Below are positions 41,101-50,113 of a stretch of 64,000 nt of DNA, one piece after another. Origin of the DNA: Ignavibacteria bacterium (GTDB taxonomy: Bacteria; Bacteroidota; Ignavibacteria; Tepidaquicellales; Tepidaquicellaceae); contig JADJMZ010000003.1 of assembly GCA_016709315.1 (NCBI GenBank), positions 620,001-684,000 on the forward strand, in the 5' to 3' direction. The position numbers were made by a program, and so were the translations under genes. The notes below the pieces were generated by a model, which was not told where the DNA came from, did no database searches, and saw only the letters and a list, made by a program, of their open reading frames with translations. The stretch's first letter is position 1, and each line of letters starts with the position of its first letter.

Positions 41101-43462
41101 TATTAATGGTGACGGTTTCAGTGATGTAATTGTCGGTTCAAATTTATTTGACAACGGGGATTCTGATGAAGGAAGAGCTTTTGTTTATAATGGTTCGGCT
41201 TCGGGATTATCATCAACTGTAAACTGGAGTGCAGAAGGCCGTCAGAATAGTGCATACTTCGGATTCAGTGTGTCTTCTGCCGGTGATGTAAATGGAGATG
41301 GTTTTGCAGATGTAATTGTCGGAGCTCCTTATTTTGATGACGGACAAACTGATGAGGGCAGATCATTTGTATTTCACGGATCAGCTACGGGCTTGTCGGT
41401 TACACATAACTGGTCTGCACAAAGTGATCAGGCCGGTGCTCTTTTCAGCATAAGTGTATCTACCGCAGGAGATGTAAACGGAGACGGATATTCAGATGTA
41501 ATTGTCGGTTCTTCTTATTATGATAATGGTCAGACAGACGAAGGAAGAGCTTTTGTTTATTATGGATCTGCTTCAGGATTGTCGCTGACTGTAAACTGGA
41601 CTGCAGAAAATAATTCCGCAAGTTCAAATTTTGGCAACAGTGTTTCTACAGCAGGAGATGTGAACGGTGACGGATATTCCGATGTGATAATTGGCGCATA
41701 TAATTTTAATAACAATGGAAGAGCTTATGCATATTATGGTTCTGCTTCAGGTTTATCAGTAACTTCAAACTGGAATTCAAATGTCTCACAATTTGTCGCT
41801 CAATTTGGTTATTCTGTTTCAACCGCAGGAGATATAAACGGAGATGGTTATTCTGATATAGTTATAGGAGCTCCGGCATATGATAACGGACAGACAAATG
41901 AAGGAAGAGCTTTTGTTTATAATGGATCTTCAACAGGGTTATCGCTTACTCAAAGCTGGACTGCAGAAAGTAATCAGGCAAATTCAGGATTCGGTACAAG
42001 TGTTTCTACAGCCGGTGATGTAAATGGTGACGGATATTCTGATGTAATAGCAGGAGCAAACGCTTATTCAAACGGAGAAACAAATGAAGGAAAAGCATAT
42101 GTTTATCACGGATCTGTTTCAGGTCTGTCTGTTTCAGCAAACTGGACAAAAGAAAGTAATCAGGCCGATTCACGTTTTGGAGCAGGTGTATCTTCTGCAG
42201 GAGATGTCAATGGTGACGGTTACTCAGATATACTTGTAGGAGCTCATTTTTATAATAATGGAGAATCAGATGAAGGAAGTGTTTTTGAATATAACGGATC
42301 TTCTGCAGGACTTTCCTTAACTTCAAACTGGAGTTCTGAGAGTAATCAGTCGAATGCTCAATTCGGTGCAGGTGTTTCATCAGCAGGTGATGTAAATGGT
42401 GACGGTTATTCAGATGTAATAATTGGCGCGCCTTATTTTGACAATCTTGTAGATGATGGTTCTGTTTTTGTTTATTACGGAAATAACGGCATATCTTTGA
42501 GATCAACAATTCAGCAGTATAAGCCCGGCTCTTCTAGTGTTGTATCCTCGGGGGGACTGACAGGTACAAACGGTCAGGTGAGATTAAATATTTTTGGCAA
42601 GAGTCCTTTTGGCAGAGCTGATGGTAAAATTGTTTATGAATATAAGGATAACGGAAATCCTTTCAGCGGTTCAGTAATTACAAACAGCACATCAAATTCA
42701 GGTGCCGGGGTATATTCAGATCTTGGAGCTGCAATCACCGGAGTTCAGCTGAACAATGACATTTCAGGTTTAACTTCTTCAAAGGAATACAAATGGAGAG
42801 CGAGAGTTCAGTATAATCAGGTAAATAATCCTTATCAGAAATTCGGTCCTTGGAAGTATTACAATAATTATGTTCCTTGTCCTTCCGGAAATTTCAGACC
42901 ATCAAACGGAATACCTGATAAAGTATTGAATCTGACAATGTTAATTCAGGGATTTTATGATGCAGGTACAAACACAATGATTCAGGACACTGTCACAGTT
43001 TATTTAAGGAACAGTTCTTCACCTTATGCTGTAACAGATTCAGCAAAATCATTTTTAAGTTCTGCAGGTGCGGGAACATTTTCATTTTCAAATACATTAA
43101 ACGGAGTGAATTATTTCATTCAGATTAAACACAGAAACTCTCTTGAAACGTGGAGTAAAACTACGCAAACATTTGTAAGCAATGCGATGACATATAATTT
43201 CACGACAGCAAATACACAGGCATACGGTGATAATCAGATTCAGGCAGATGCCTCTCCTGTGCGATTCGCTGTTTACAGCGGTGATGTAAATCAGGACGGG
43301 ACAGTTGACGCGTCTGATGTAAGTGTTGCAGATAATGATGCATACAATTCAGTAAGCGGGTATGTAAATACAGATGTAACCGGTGATGATTTCGTGGATG
43401 CGGCTGATGTAAGTATAGTAGATAATAATGCATTTAATTCGGTGAGTGCAGTTACACCCTGA
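38144..43462 (+). CDS. Exported FG-GAP protein with a nested Ycf48-like propeller and dockerin-like module
   Basis: Largest protein here, 1772 residues, signal peptide about 1-20. Residues about 50-310 match the N-terminal domain of the protein at 47-4438 but contain an extra stretch (262-297) encoded by intergenic-type repeats. Fourteen FG-GAP blades run from about 329 to 1445. Blade 2 is split in its loop by seven repeats of about 41 residues (421-710: SGTxxxLxxIYFTS, GWxVGxxGxILKTTxGGxxW), a complete Ycf48/Asp-box type propeller. After the 14th blade come the linker (SGGLTGTNGQVRL, GPWKYYNNY) and the shared module (about 1594-1772) with loops GDVNQDGTVDASD and TDVTGDDFVDAAD, ending VTP. 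An extracellular binding or scaffold role is inferred. Confidence 0.9.
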   Translation: MKTFLLSLSVVLLFSFSNLKQSSVQSYNNGSGKFSLPECPVPPTIAETIKSDLRNEKQEKSPENIDQDWYGKAIKNIQDEEYAITYSKDLGEYQSPNRKNNIRFIYHKNGFTAKTRDVIPESQSKRSESENEWRIDFKVLDAGHDLQNGNEKLQFANYDFGDLDRSEIIASGNKAYIENENIRIDYTNVKEGMRQDFIIKKRPDGEGKFRLNISAVTKLKMIAGSDALMFKDENGIDKMKYSALKCWDANGRELRAYFEKNNYELRVTNYESSANKHNSKSPLREASEILNSKQFSIVVNDEEAVYPITIDPLSTSPSWSAESNQAGAQFGFSAATAGDVNGDGYSDVIVGAPYYDNGQTDAGKSYVFYGSATGLSVTPNWTSEGNSNLLNNGYSVSTAGDVNGDGYSDVIVGERNINLPWKTQVSGTIENLQDIYFTSPLNGCAVGANGVIVTTADGGTSWTLRTSFTTNDFRSNWFTTPDSGWAVGLGGTIKVTVDGGANWLPQTSGTSANLSCVYFRTTQEGFVAGANGLIRKTTNAGINWTAQTSGITAELRDIIFTSPSDGWIVGANGRILKTTNGGTNWTLQTSGTTQTLRGIYFSSSSNGLAFGHGGTILKTTDGGTTWTPQISGTTQDLYGCYFTSSSVGWTVGFGSTVLKTTNSGANWSSQSSGVSGDLRSVFFSATDSACAVGNGGILYTYNAAATGTGGIANVFNGSSSGLSATPNSILSGGPGTSNIVSTGGDVNGDGYSDVLVGYPNSSSGFGSVLVFHGSSSGSQTIPSSTLTGNQAGALYGSSISTAGDVDGDGYSDIIVGSPEFENGSRSEGKVHLYRGSPAGIITPAYWTYESNVTNARLGRSVSTSGDVNGDGYSDIIIGSEGFLTVGKVYCFLGSPSAISATPDWTYEDIINGGLLGYSVSAAGDVNGDGYNDVIVGNPAYGNGEAGEGRALVFNGSGTGLSPAPNWTNESNQASANYGNSVFTAGDINGDGFSDVIVGSNLFDNGDSDEGRAFVYNGSASGLSSTVNWSAEGRQNSAYFGFSVSSAGDVNGDGFADVIVGAPYFDDGQTDEGRSFVFHGSATGLSVTHNWSAQSDQAGALFSISVSTAGDVNGDGYSDVIVGSSYYDNGQTDEGRAFVYYGSASGLSLTVNWTAENNSASSNFGNSVSTAGDVNGDGYSDVIIGAYNFNNNGRAYAYYGSASGLSVTSNWNSNVSQFVAQFGYSVSTAGDINGDGYSDIVIGAPAYDNGQTNEGRAFVYNGSSTGLSLTQSWTAESNQANSGFGTSVSTAGDVNGDGYSDVIAGANAYSNGETNEGKAYVYHGSVSGLSVSANWTKESNQADSRFGAGVSSAGDVNGDGYSDILVGAHFYNNGESDEGSVFEYNGSSAGLSLTSNWSSESNQSNAQFGAGVSSAGDVNGDGYSDVIIGAPYFDNLVDDGSVFVYYGNNGISLRSTIQQYKPGSSSVVSSGGLTGTNGQVRLNIFGKSPFGRADGKIVYEYKDNGNPFSGSVITNSTSNSGAGVYSDLGAAITGVQLNNDISGLTSSKEYKWRARVQYNQVNNPYQKFGPWKYYNNYVPCPSGNFRPSNGIPDKVLNLTMLIQGFYDAGTNTMIQDTVTVYLRNSSSPYAVTDSAKSFLSSAGAGTFSFSNTLNGVNYFIQIKHRNSLETWSKTTQTFVSNAMTYNFTTANTQAYGDNQIQADASPVRFAVYSGDVNQDGTVDASDVSVADNDAYNSVSGYVNTDVTGDDFVDAADVSIVDNNAFNSVSAVTP
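38928..39025 (+). repeat. Intergenic-type repeat inserted in frame in a coding region
   Basis: Codons about 262-297 consist of the spacer words AATTACGAATTAAGAGTTAC, CAATTCCAAATCC, a GC palindrome CCCGCTCCGTGAGGCGAGCG and AAATTCTAAATTCC. The homologous gene at 47 goes directly from ELRAYFDKN through about 11 residues to FSIVVND without them. Confidence 0.85.
39404..40275 (+). other. Nested seven-bladed propeller (domain insertion)
   Basis: Seven units beginning SGT/TSG and ending GGxxW-x-x-Q, placed between the two halves of FG-GAP blade 2 (VIVGERNINLPW on the left, ANVFNGSSSGLSATPN on the right). The left and right halves join to one normal blade if the insert is removed. Confidence 0.85.
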
Positions 43463-43480
43463 TAAAAGATTTGGAATTTG

Positions 43481-43626
43481 CCCGCCTTGCCCGCTTTAGC
43501 GAGGTAAACCGCGAGGCAGGGAATTTCGGATTTGGAATTTATTGATTTACGATTTTAGATTTATGATTTTAGATTGTTAATTGTTAATTGCTAATTGCTG
43601 ATTGCTAATTGCTAATTGCTAATTGC
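43481..43626 (+). repeat. Post-stop GC palindrome and word repeats
   Basis: CCCGCCTTGCCCGCTTTAGC to GAGGCAGG (43481-43521), GGAATTTCGG words, ATTTTAGATTTATG, then GCTAATT/GTTAATT in tandem (about 43573-43626). Same order as after the gene at 9,759. Confidence 0.8.
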
Positions 43627-43714
43627 GCCCTGCTTACTGACAATAACATTTTAATTATCGGATTTAATAATTAATTTTGTAGCCAATAAAAATTAAAACG
43701 GAGTATAAAATTAA

Positions 43715-44077
43715 ATGCAAAGAAGTCAGCTAATAGAGGACATTGCAAAATCCATTGATGCAAAGGATGCAAAGAAATTTTCAGAGTACATTACTGAAGA
43801 CGGCACATTTCGTTTTGGAAATGCTGAACCTGTAAAAGGCAGAAAGAACATTGAAGATTATGTCACGTATTTTTTCACGATGATAAAAAGCAGCGAGCAT
43901 AAGATCGTTCAGCTTTGGGACGAAGGCAATAATATCATCTGGCAGGGCGAAGTCAGATATACAAGACTCGATGTAAGGAAAGTCACTGTAAGTTTTGTAA
44001 ATATATTCAATATGAAAGAAGATATGATCACTGATTATCTTATTTATATTGACAATACTCCTTTGTTTGCAGAATAG
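43715..44077 (+). CDS. SnoaL/NTF2-like protein
   Basis: Protein of 120 residues with the SnoaL-like (NTF2 superfamily) pattern: N-terminal helices LIEDIAKSIDAKDAKKFSEY, then ITEDGTFRFGNAEPVKGRKN, a second helix, and four beta-strands (IVQLWDEGNNIIWQGEVRY, VSFVNIFNMKEDMITDYLIY). Usual length for the family. These cone-shaped folds act as isomerases, cyclases, hydrolases or plain ligand binders; no catalytic pair can be assigned. A possible ribosome site CGGAG lies about 13 bases upstream of the ATG. It is cytoplasmic, with no signal peptide, and apparently monocistronic. Its stop codon is part of a CAATAGTGAATAGG word repeat that fills the following spacer. Confidence 0.8.
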   Translation: MQRSQLIEDIAKSIDAKDAKKFSEYITEDGTFRFGNAEPVKGRKNIEDYVTYFFTMIKSSEHKIVQLWDEGNNIIWQGEVRYTRLDVRKVTVSFVNIFNMKEDMITDYLIYIDNTPLFAE

Positions 44078-44145
44078 TGAATAGGCAATAGTGAATAGTC
44101 AATAGTGAATAGGCAATAGTGAATAGGCAATAGTGAATAAAGATT
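44073..44145 (+). repeat. CAATAGTGAATAGG word repeat
   Basis: About eight alternating units of GTGAATAG and GCAATA. The repeat includes the TAG stop of the SnoaL-like gene. A small further piece is inside the inverted-repeat element at 44,205-44,217. Confidence 0.75.
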
Positions 44146-44162
44146 ATTTTATCTCATTTTAC

Positions 44163-44296
44163 TGAAGTTATGCAAATGTCAGTTTATCAATCCAAGGAGG
44201 GGGAATAGTCAATAGTGAAATACTTTTAAAATAACTTACTAATTTTCTGACTTATAAAAGTTAAAATCCGGAAATAATAGTTTTTTGCGTAACTTA
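44163..44296. mobile_element. MITE-like element, copy A
   Basis: Left end TGAAGTTATGCAAATGTCAG; right end TTTTTTGCGTAACTTA, which is the left end inverted. The interior (ACTTTTAAAATAACTTA, TTTTCTGACTTATAAAA, TTAAAATCCGGAAA) matches copy B at 58,502-58,671. The centre carries CCAAGGAGGGGG plus a CAATAGTG word. It lies in a convergent spacer, ending four bases from the stop of the minus-strand gene. Confidence 0.7.
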
Positions 44297-44299
44297 ATT

Positions 44300-44695
44300 C
44301 TAATTTATTAATGTCATCATTCTTTCAATAGTGTTCGTTGCCACTATCAGAATGAAACAAAACAATATAAAAAGATACGCAGCAATCGAAGCCAGTAAAA
44401 CCACACGCAGATAAGTGTATTCTTCCATTTCTGTTCCATTAAGAAGTAATTCAAATATCACTATGCATATTATAAGCACTCCTGCGCCTGCAGCAATTCC
44501 GGGTATAAAATATAAAAGCATAATTAAAGGTCCAGGATGCATCATTCCTAAAACTACATCGGCAAAGATATAAACTATAAGGAATCCTGAGATCAGGTTG
44601 AAGATAACTATAAGTATGCCGGTGATGATGCTAACTATCATTCGTAGTCTGTCCGGATAATTAAAGTACTTCTTTATTTTTTGTAACCTGATCAC
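44300..44695 (-). CDS. Small integral membrane protein
   Basis: Protein of 131 residues with three clear hydrophobic segments: about 19-47 (IVSIITGILIVIFNLISGFL), 57-85 (LIMLLYFIPGIAAGAGVLII) and 97-122 (VVLLASIAAYLFILFCFILIV). The first may be two short helices. The N-terminus is basic (MIRLQKIKKYFNYPDRLRM), suggesting it stays in the cytoplasm. I recognise no family and no catalytic motif. It stands alone between the SnoaL-like gene and the LamG gene and is not obviously part of an operon. The gene call rests on the coherent membrane pattern and the absence of competing frames. Confidence 0.7.
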   Translation of the reverse strand: MIRLQKIKKYFNYPDRLRMIVSIITGILIVIFNLISGFLIVYIFADVVLGMMHPGPLIMLLYFIPGIAAGAGVLIICIVIFELLLNGTEMEEYTYLRVVLLASIAAYLFILFCFILIVATNTIERMMTLIN

Positions 44696-44758
44696 AGGTT
44701 CAAAATAAATAAACTTTCATCCCGCGGCAATGATAAACGCTGACTTTTGTGAACAATT

Positions 44759-44942
44759 AGGAATTTCGAATTACGAGTTACGAATTACGAGTTACGAGTT
44801 ACCTGCCTCGCTCTTACCTTGCTGCGCAAGGCGGAGCAAGGCAAGGCGGGCGAGTTAAAAATTACGAATAAGAAGTAAATCTAAAATCTAAAATCTAAAA
44901 TCAATAAATTCCAAATCCGAAATTCCAATTTCCAAATTAAAT
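44759..44942 (-). repeat. Word repeats and GC palindrome after the LamG gene stop
   Basis: Read on the minus strand from the stop codon: GGAATTTCGGATTTGG, ATTTTAGATT, a GC palindrome (44803-44853, GCCTCGC to GCAAGGCGGGCG) and AATTACGAGTTACG words. The order mirrors that behind plus-strand genes. Confidence 0.8.
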
Positions 44943-47414
44943 TCACGGGACTATAGCACCTACCCCGATGAATGCATTATTATCAACTATACTAACATCA
45001 GCCGCATCCACAAAGTCATCTCCCGTTACATCAGTTCTTACATATCCGCCGACTGAATTTAATGCATCATTATCAACATCGCTTAAATCAGAGGCGTCTA
45101 TCGTTCCATCCTGATTGATATCTCCCGAATAAATTCCAAAAAGCAGAGGTGAAGCATCTATCTGAATTTGATTATTACCAAAAGCTCTTGAATCGAAGTC
45201 GCTGAATCTGTATAGAATATCATTGTTTTGTATAAAGATCCCGGCTCCGCTTGTCCACGTCTCTATGGAATTTCTGTGTTTCAGCTGAACCTGTATTCCG
45301 GTCTTTAAAAGAGGAGCATCAACTATGAATAAACCCAGACCTGTACTGTCCAAATATGAAATTGACGAGTCTATGATTGAGTAAGGACTTAATTGTTCTC
45401 TTATACATATTCTCATTGTGTCGCGAATCATAATATCTGTCGAAGGATTGTAAAATCCCTGCATAATTGCTCTGATGTTTAAATTTAATTTTGTTTCAGT
45501 CTGATTATTTAACTGAAATCCCCAGGCGTAAAGTATTCCGCCGGATGAACCTGCATCTGAAAGATTATTATCAGTAACTTTTAATATCCATTTTCCCTGT
45601 GACTTGTCTCCGCTTAAAACTGAATTCAATGAATTTGCAGGTTTGAACACAGGTGAAAAAGTTGTGAATCTCGAATTTGATAAACTGCTGTCCGCCTGAT
45701 CATCGAATATAGTTACTAAGCCCTGATTTACTGTGTTAGCACTATGATTAGCAAACACTTTTACCGAATCTCCGTTTGGCGCAATGAGAGTTATATCAAG
45801 ATTGTAAGTCGCGTAATGATTTATTGCAACAAACAAATTAAAATCCGAAATTGTAACATTTTGATTAATATTTATCGTGTCTGAAGTGGTTTCAGATACA
45901 GAATTAAAAGCGGTATTTGGAACATGTGTTAAACTTGTCTTTAAATAATATCCTTTTGAAAAATTATTAAACTCATCTCTGTTAATTGGAGAGACAGGAC
46001 CAATTGTAGTTGCAGGATGACTGAACTTTGCACCTCCGACGAATCTTAATTTCGGTCCGCCGTTATTAACATTGTCAGCAAGTAATCCGTCAAAGTTATA
46101 TGAAATATTTGTTAGTACAGGATCCGGATCATTTCCTGCATCAACAGAATTATACATGCTTGTAAGAATTTCATAATTGGATTTAAAATGATCTTTGGAA
46201 ATTCTGACCTCATCTATATATCCTGTAAACTCTGTTAAAGAACCCGATCCTCCGCCGATGTATAAAGAGTCAGAACTGTTAGTAATATTTCCAAGAGCGC
46301 TGAATCCTGCAAATTGCGATTTTCCGTTAAGAAACAAATTATAAGATCCTGAATTTTTATAAACCAAAGCCAGATGAGACCATTGATTTAAAGGTACTAC
46401 AGCACTGCCTACATTTATCGTAGTGTTATTAATTTTTGCAATGACCTTTGTTCCGTCCCATCCCAGAAAGTAAACGCGGGAAGCTTCGCCTTTGGATACA
46501 TATGTACAGGCAGCATTCGAAACCGGATAAACCCAGCACTCAACAGTGATTGAATTGCTCGCATCTAAAGTCGAAGTGTCTTTTCCTGTGAGATAACTGT
46601 TGGTTCCGTTCAATTGTACAGATTCATTATTGTGAATTGTACTGTACGGATTATTACTTTGATCCACAGCAGTTATATTTCTTGCATTACCGTTATTCCC
46701 GTTTCCCGAAATATCTCTTGTATTAAAATCCGCTCCGAGAGAATTTTCATCCTGAAATGTCATTGACATAATTAACAAATTATAAACTCCTGTTACTTCC
46801 GCCATTGAAGTCCTGTAATAAGTGTTGACTTCTGTACCCGATAATTCTTTATCCCATAAACGCACTTCATCTAATTGACCAGCAAAAGGAGTTGATGCGC
46901 CACTGATTCCCAGATACAAAGAATCAGTATTTGAAGTTGGCGCAGCGCCGGCAATTGTTGAAGAAGTGTCAGGACTTCCGTTAAGATAAATTTTAAAAAC
47001 TCCGGCAGATGCGTTGTAAGTGGCTGCGACATGAGTCCATTTATTTATTGCCAGTGGCGTAGATACTTTTGAAATTAACCTTGGAGTTCCGTTAGTGGAT
47101 AAAGTTAATCTTCCGTCATTACCAAGTCTGACACCTATTCTCAATGAAGTTCCGAGCACTCCTCCTTTAGATACAATTCCTTTCGATGCGCCGCTTAGTG
47201 AAGATGGATTTATCCAAGCTTCAAATGAAAAACTTCCGGTAATATCTATAGAAGAGGAATTTGGAACTGCTACATAGCTTGAAGAATTTCCTGCAAAAGA
47301 TGCCGTCTGATTCCAGAACATCTGAGCATTAGCCGTTTGAAAATTTATATTTGTCAAAATTATTATCATTACATAAAAAGCAATGATGTTTATGATTCTT
47401 TTGTTAATTCTCAT
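44943..47414 (-). CDS. Exported twin-LamG, P-domain protein with dockerin-like module, copy 1
   Basis: Protein of 823 residues, signal peptide about 1-30. Two LamG/concanavalin-like domains: about 35-205 (SFEAWINPSS, WTHVAATYN, FAGQLDEVRLW) and 265-420 (VECWVYP, WSHLALVYK, GYIDEVRIS). Residues about 510-645 form a proprotein-convertase P-like domain (LTLIAPNGDSVKVF-type, WILKVTDNN, LYAWGFQL). The shared module (650-823) ends the protein with loops GDINQDGTIDASD and TDVTGDDFVDAAD. No protease domain is present, so the P-domain is a stand-alone beta-sandwich. LamG domains often bind glycans; here that is inferred only. The architecture is the same as in the adjacent gene 47,705-50,113, so a tandem duplicate. 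The ATG lacks a Shine-Dalgarno sequence. Confidence 0.88.
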   Translation of the reverse strand: MRINKRIINIIAFYVMIIILTNINFQTANAQMFWNQTASFAGNSSSYVAVPNSSSIDITGSFSFEAWINPSSLSGASKGIVSKGGVLGTSLRIGVRLGNDGRLTLSTNGTPRLISKVSTPLAINKWTHVAATYNASAGVFKIYLNGSPDTSSTIAGAAPTSNTDSLYLGISGASTPFAGQLDEVRLWDKELSGTEVNTYYRTSMAEVTGVYNLLIMSMTFQDENSLGADFNTRDISGNGNNGNARNITAVDQSNNPYSTIHNNESVQLNGTNSYLTGKDTSTLDASNSITVECWVYPVSNAACTYVSKGEASRVYFLGWDGTKVIAKINNTTINVGSAVVPLNQWSHLALVYKNSGSYNLFLNGKSQFAGFSALGNITNSSDSLYIGGGSGSLTEFTGYIDEVRISKDHFKSNYEILTSMYNSVDAGNDPDPVLTNISYNFDGLLADNVNNGGPKLRFVGGAKFSHPATTIGPVSPINRDEFNNFSKGYYLKTSLTHVPNTAFNSVSETTSDTININQNVTISDFNLFVAINHYATYNLDITLIAPNGDSVKVFANHSANTVNQGLVTIFDDQADSSLSNSRFTTFSPVFKPANSLNSVLSGDKSQGKWILKVTDNNLSDAGSSGGILYAWGFQLNNQTETKLNLNIRAIMQGFYNPSTDIMIRDTMRICIREQLSPYSIIDSSISYLDSTGLGLFIVDAPLLKTGIQVQLKHRNSIETWTSGAGIFIQNNDILYRFSDFDSRAFGNNQIQIDASPLLFGIYSGDINQDGTIDASDLSDVDNDALNSVGGYVRTDVTGDDFVDAADVSIVDNNAFIGVGAIVP

Positions 47415-47456
47415 TTTATATATTTTTAATTTTTAATCAATCTTTTTTCTAGATAC

Positions 47457-47704
47457 CTGCCTCGCTCTTGACTTGCTGCGCAAGGCGGAGCAAGGCAAGG
47501 CGGGCGAATTACGAGTTGTGAGTTACGAATTACGAGTTGCGAATTTAAGAATTACGAATTACGAATTAAGAATTACGAATTAAGAATTACGAATTGAAAT
47601 TTTATTCTCCTTCCCAAGCCCCAGCTTGGGAAGGTATATATTCGTTCCGGATTTAGAAGTAAATCCAAAATCCAAAATCCAAAACCTAAAATCTAAAATC
47701 AAAA
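47457..47704 (-). repeat. Word repeats, GC palindrome and CTTCCCAAGC hairpin
   Basis: GC palindrome at 47457-47506, AATTACGAGTTACG/AATTAAGAATTACG words (47507-47596), then an 11-bp perfect stem CCTTCCCAAGC (47609-47619) and GCTTGGGAAGG (47624-47634), then ATTTTAGATT-type words up to the stop of the gene at 47,705. The stem may end transcription of that minus-strand gene. Confidence 0.75.
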
Positions 47705-50113
47705 TCACGGCGTAATAACACTTACACCTGTGAATGCATTATTGTCCACTATGCTTACATCAGCCGCATCCACAAAGTCATCTCCCGTAACATCTGTTCT
47801 GATATAACCGATTAGTGAAGCGGAAGCGTCATTGTCAGTTTCACTTACATCGGATGCGTCTATAGTTCCGTCCTGGTTTACGTCTCCGCTGTATAATGCA
47901 TATACGACAGGCGTGTTATCTACTTTTATTGAATTGTTTCCAAAAACTGAATTGAATGAAAAAGTCATATTGGGACTGCTTTCATAATTAATAAAAGCTA
48001 TGTATAAGTTTATCCATGACTCAATGGAATTTCTGTGTATTACCTGAACAGTATACAGGCTGTCAACATCCACATTCCCTGTCCCCAAAAGACTGAATCT
48101 TCCGACACCGGTCGAATCAAGAATTTCTTTATGAGTCTCGACAATATTGTAAGGGGAAAATTTCTTTCTGATATTAACAGTTACTGTATCAGGTATCATC
48201 AGATTTGTAAGCGGATCATAAAATCCCTGCATGATTGCTTTTAGATTTAAATTCTTATCTCTTTCCTGCTGATTGTTGATCTGAATTCCCCACGAGTATA
48301 AAATCCCTGTACTTCCGCTTTCCATATCATTGATATGAAGTTTCCACATTCCTGCCGGATTATCTCCATTAAAGACTGATCCTAAATTATCAGAAGGTTT
48401 TATTTTTGTATAAAATGAATTATATCTGTTATTAATGAGCGAACTGTCGGCATTGTCATCGAAAATCGTTACAAGATTATTATCAAGCGAGCCGGGAGAA
48501 TTATTATTAAAGACTCTGACCGAATCTCCGTTTGGAGCTATAAGATAAATGATAAGGTCATTTAAGTTCTGATGATTCAAACCGATGAATAAATTAAGAT
48601 CAGTAAGCGGTTCATCGTAATTAATTCTTAAACTGTCAGAAACTAATCCAAACGAAGGAATTGCTGTAAAAGGTCTTCTCATATAAAATCCTTTCTGAAA
48701 ACTTTCATTTGCATTTCTGTTAAGAGGAGATACGGGCACGTCTTCTGATTGCCCGGGATGACTGAAACTTGCATTGTTCCTGAAAAATAATTCCGGTCCG
48801 CCGTTATTTACATTATCAAAAGCATTCCCGTCGAAACTGTAATTTACTTTCAGAGCTGATGGAAAAGGATCATTATTAACATCAATGGATGTAAATAGAT
48901 AATCTTTGAACTCTTCTCTGTTAACCGCAATGTTTGAGATTCTCACTTCATCAATGTATCCGATGAAATCACTTTCAGCAATTCCTCCGCCGATCAATAA
49001 TGAATCAGTATTAACCGGAATATTTATAACACTCGTAGCTCCTCCGAATGAATTTCCGTTACCGGTTAAGAAAATTGTATGTGTTGCAGAATTATAAGAA
49101 AACATAAAATAACTCCACTTATTCTGAGGAGCAAGAAATCCAGCGCCGCTTATATTTACACCGTTTAATTTTGCATTAATCCTCGCGCCGTCATAATATA
49201 CTTCATAGCTGTTTCCTTTCTTTAAAATAGTCATCGGCTGATCAAGCTGAGGATAAACCCAGCATTCGATGGTTATATCAGGAGACGGAGATAACGCAGG
49301 AGTATCATTTCCGGCCAGATAGTCATTATTACCGTTAAACTTCAGACATTCATTTTGAGAAATTGTATGCAAAGGTCTGAATGACTGATCGAACTGAGTT
49401 ACATTTCTGCCGTTACCGTTATTGCCGTTTCCTGACTGATCATTGAAAGAAAAAGGACTTGAGTTTACCGGATTCTGAAACGTCATTGATAATACTAATC
49501 CGCTGTAAATCCCGCTTGAAGTTTCAAGTGAAGTCCGCATATAATCATTTACTTCGGCTGCAGTTAATTCCCTGTTCCATAATCTGACCTCATCTAATTT
49601 TCCGTTGAATGGAGTAGATGCGCCTGAGATTCCAATGTAAAGGGAATCTGTATTGGCAATAGGCGCAGCACCTGCTACTACAGAAGAAGAGTCAAGTATT
49701 CCGTTAATATAAATATTGAAATTTCCGGAACCGGAATTATAAGTTGCTGAAATATGCGTCCATGTATTTACCGGAATAAGACTAGTTGTCTTGCTGGACA
49801 GTCTCGGTCCGCCGTTTGTTATCAAAACAACCCTTGACGATGTAATTCTGATTGCATACCTGAGAGTTGTTCCTAATGATCCGCCTTTTGCAATAACTCC
49901 TTTATTAGCTATGTTTGAAGGATTAACCCAGGCCTCGATTGAAAAGCTACCTGTTATGTTTACGGAAGATGAATTCGGAACTGATGCATAACTTGTCTGA
50001 GTACCTGCAAATGAAGCTGCCTGATTCCAGTACATCTGTGCTTTGATGCAGGAAAGGTTAATTAAAAAAATAAATGTGAAGATGTACATCAGGGATGTGA
50101 TGGTTTTTTTCAA
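47705..50113 (-). CDS. Exported twin-LamG, P-domain protein with dockerin-like module, copy 2
   Basis: Protein of 802 residues, paralogue of the downstream gene. The start is TTG at 50113, chosen because AAAAGGAG (complement of 50120-50127) lies six bases upstream and the signal peptide begins here (MKKTITSLMYIFTFIFLINL). LamG domains are at about 28-195 and 255-415 (FSIEAWVNPSN, ITIECWVYPQ, GYIDEVRIS), the P-like domain at about 505-625 (LIAPNGDSVRVF, WKLHINDME), and the shared module at 632-802, with VIHRNSIESW in place of KHRNSIETW and intact calcium loops. It lies 290 bases upstream of its paralogue on the same strand. A surface or binding role is inferred. Confidence 0.88.
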   Translation of the reverse strand: MKKTITSLMYIFTFIFLINLSCIKAQMYWNQAASFAGTQTSYASVPNSSSVNITGSFSIEAWVNPSNIANKGVIAKGGSLGTTLRYAIRITSSRVVLITNGGPRLSSKTTSLIPVNTWTHISATYNSGSGNFNIYINGILDSSSVVAGAAPIANTDSLYIGISGASTPFNGKLDEVRLWNRELTAAEVNDYMRTSLETSSGIYSGLVLSMTFQNPVNSSPFSFNDQSGNGNNGNGRNVTQFDQSFRPLHTISQNECLKFNGNNDYLAGNDTPALSPSPDITIECWVYPQLDQPMTILKKGNSYEVYYDGARINAKLNGVNISGAGFLAPQNKWSYFMFSYNSATHTIFLTGNGNSFGGATSVINIPVNTDSLLIGGGIAESDFIGYIDEVRISNIAVNREEFKDYLFTSIDVNNDPFPSALKVNYSFDGNAFDNVNNGGPELFFRNNASFSHPGQSEDVPVSPLNRNANESFQKGFYMRRPFTAIPSFGLVSDSLRINYDEPLTDLNLFIGLNHQNLNDLIIYLIAPNGDSVRVFNNNSPGSLDNNLVTIFDDNADSSLINNRYNSFYTKIKPSDNLGSVFNGDNPAGMWKLHINDMESGSTGILYSWGIQINNQQERDKNLNLKAIMQGFYDPLTNLMIPDTVTVNIRKKFSPYNIVETHKEILDSTGVGRFSLLGTGNVDVDSLYTVQVIHRNSIESWINLYIAFINYESSPNMTFSFNSVFGNNSIKVDNTPVVYALYSGDVNQDGTIDASDVSETDNDASASLIGYIRTDVTGDDFVDAADVSIVDNNAFTGVSVITP

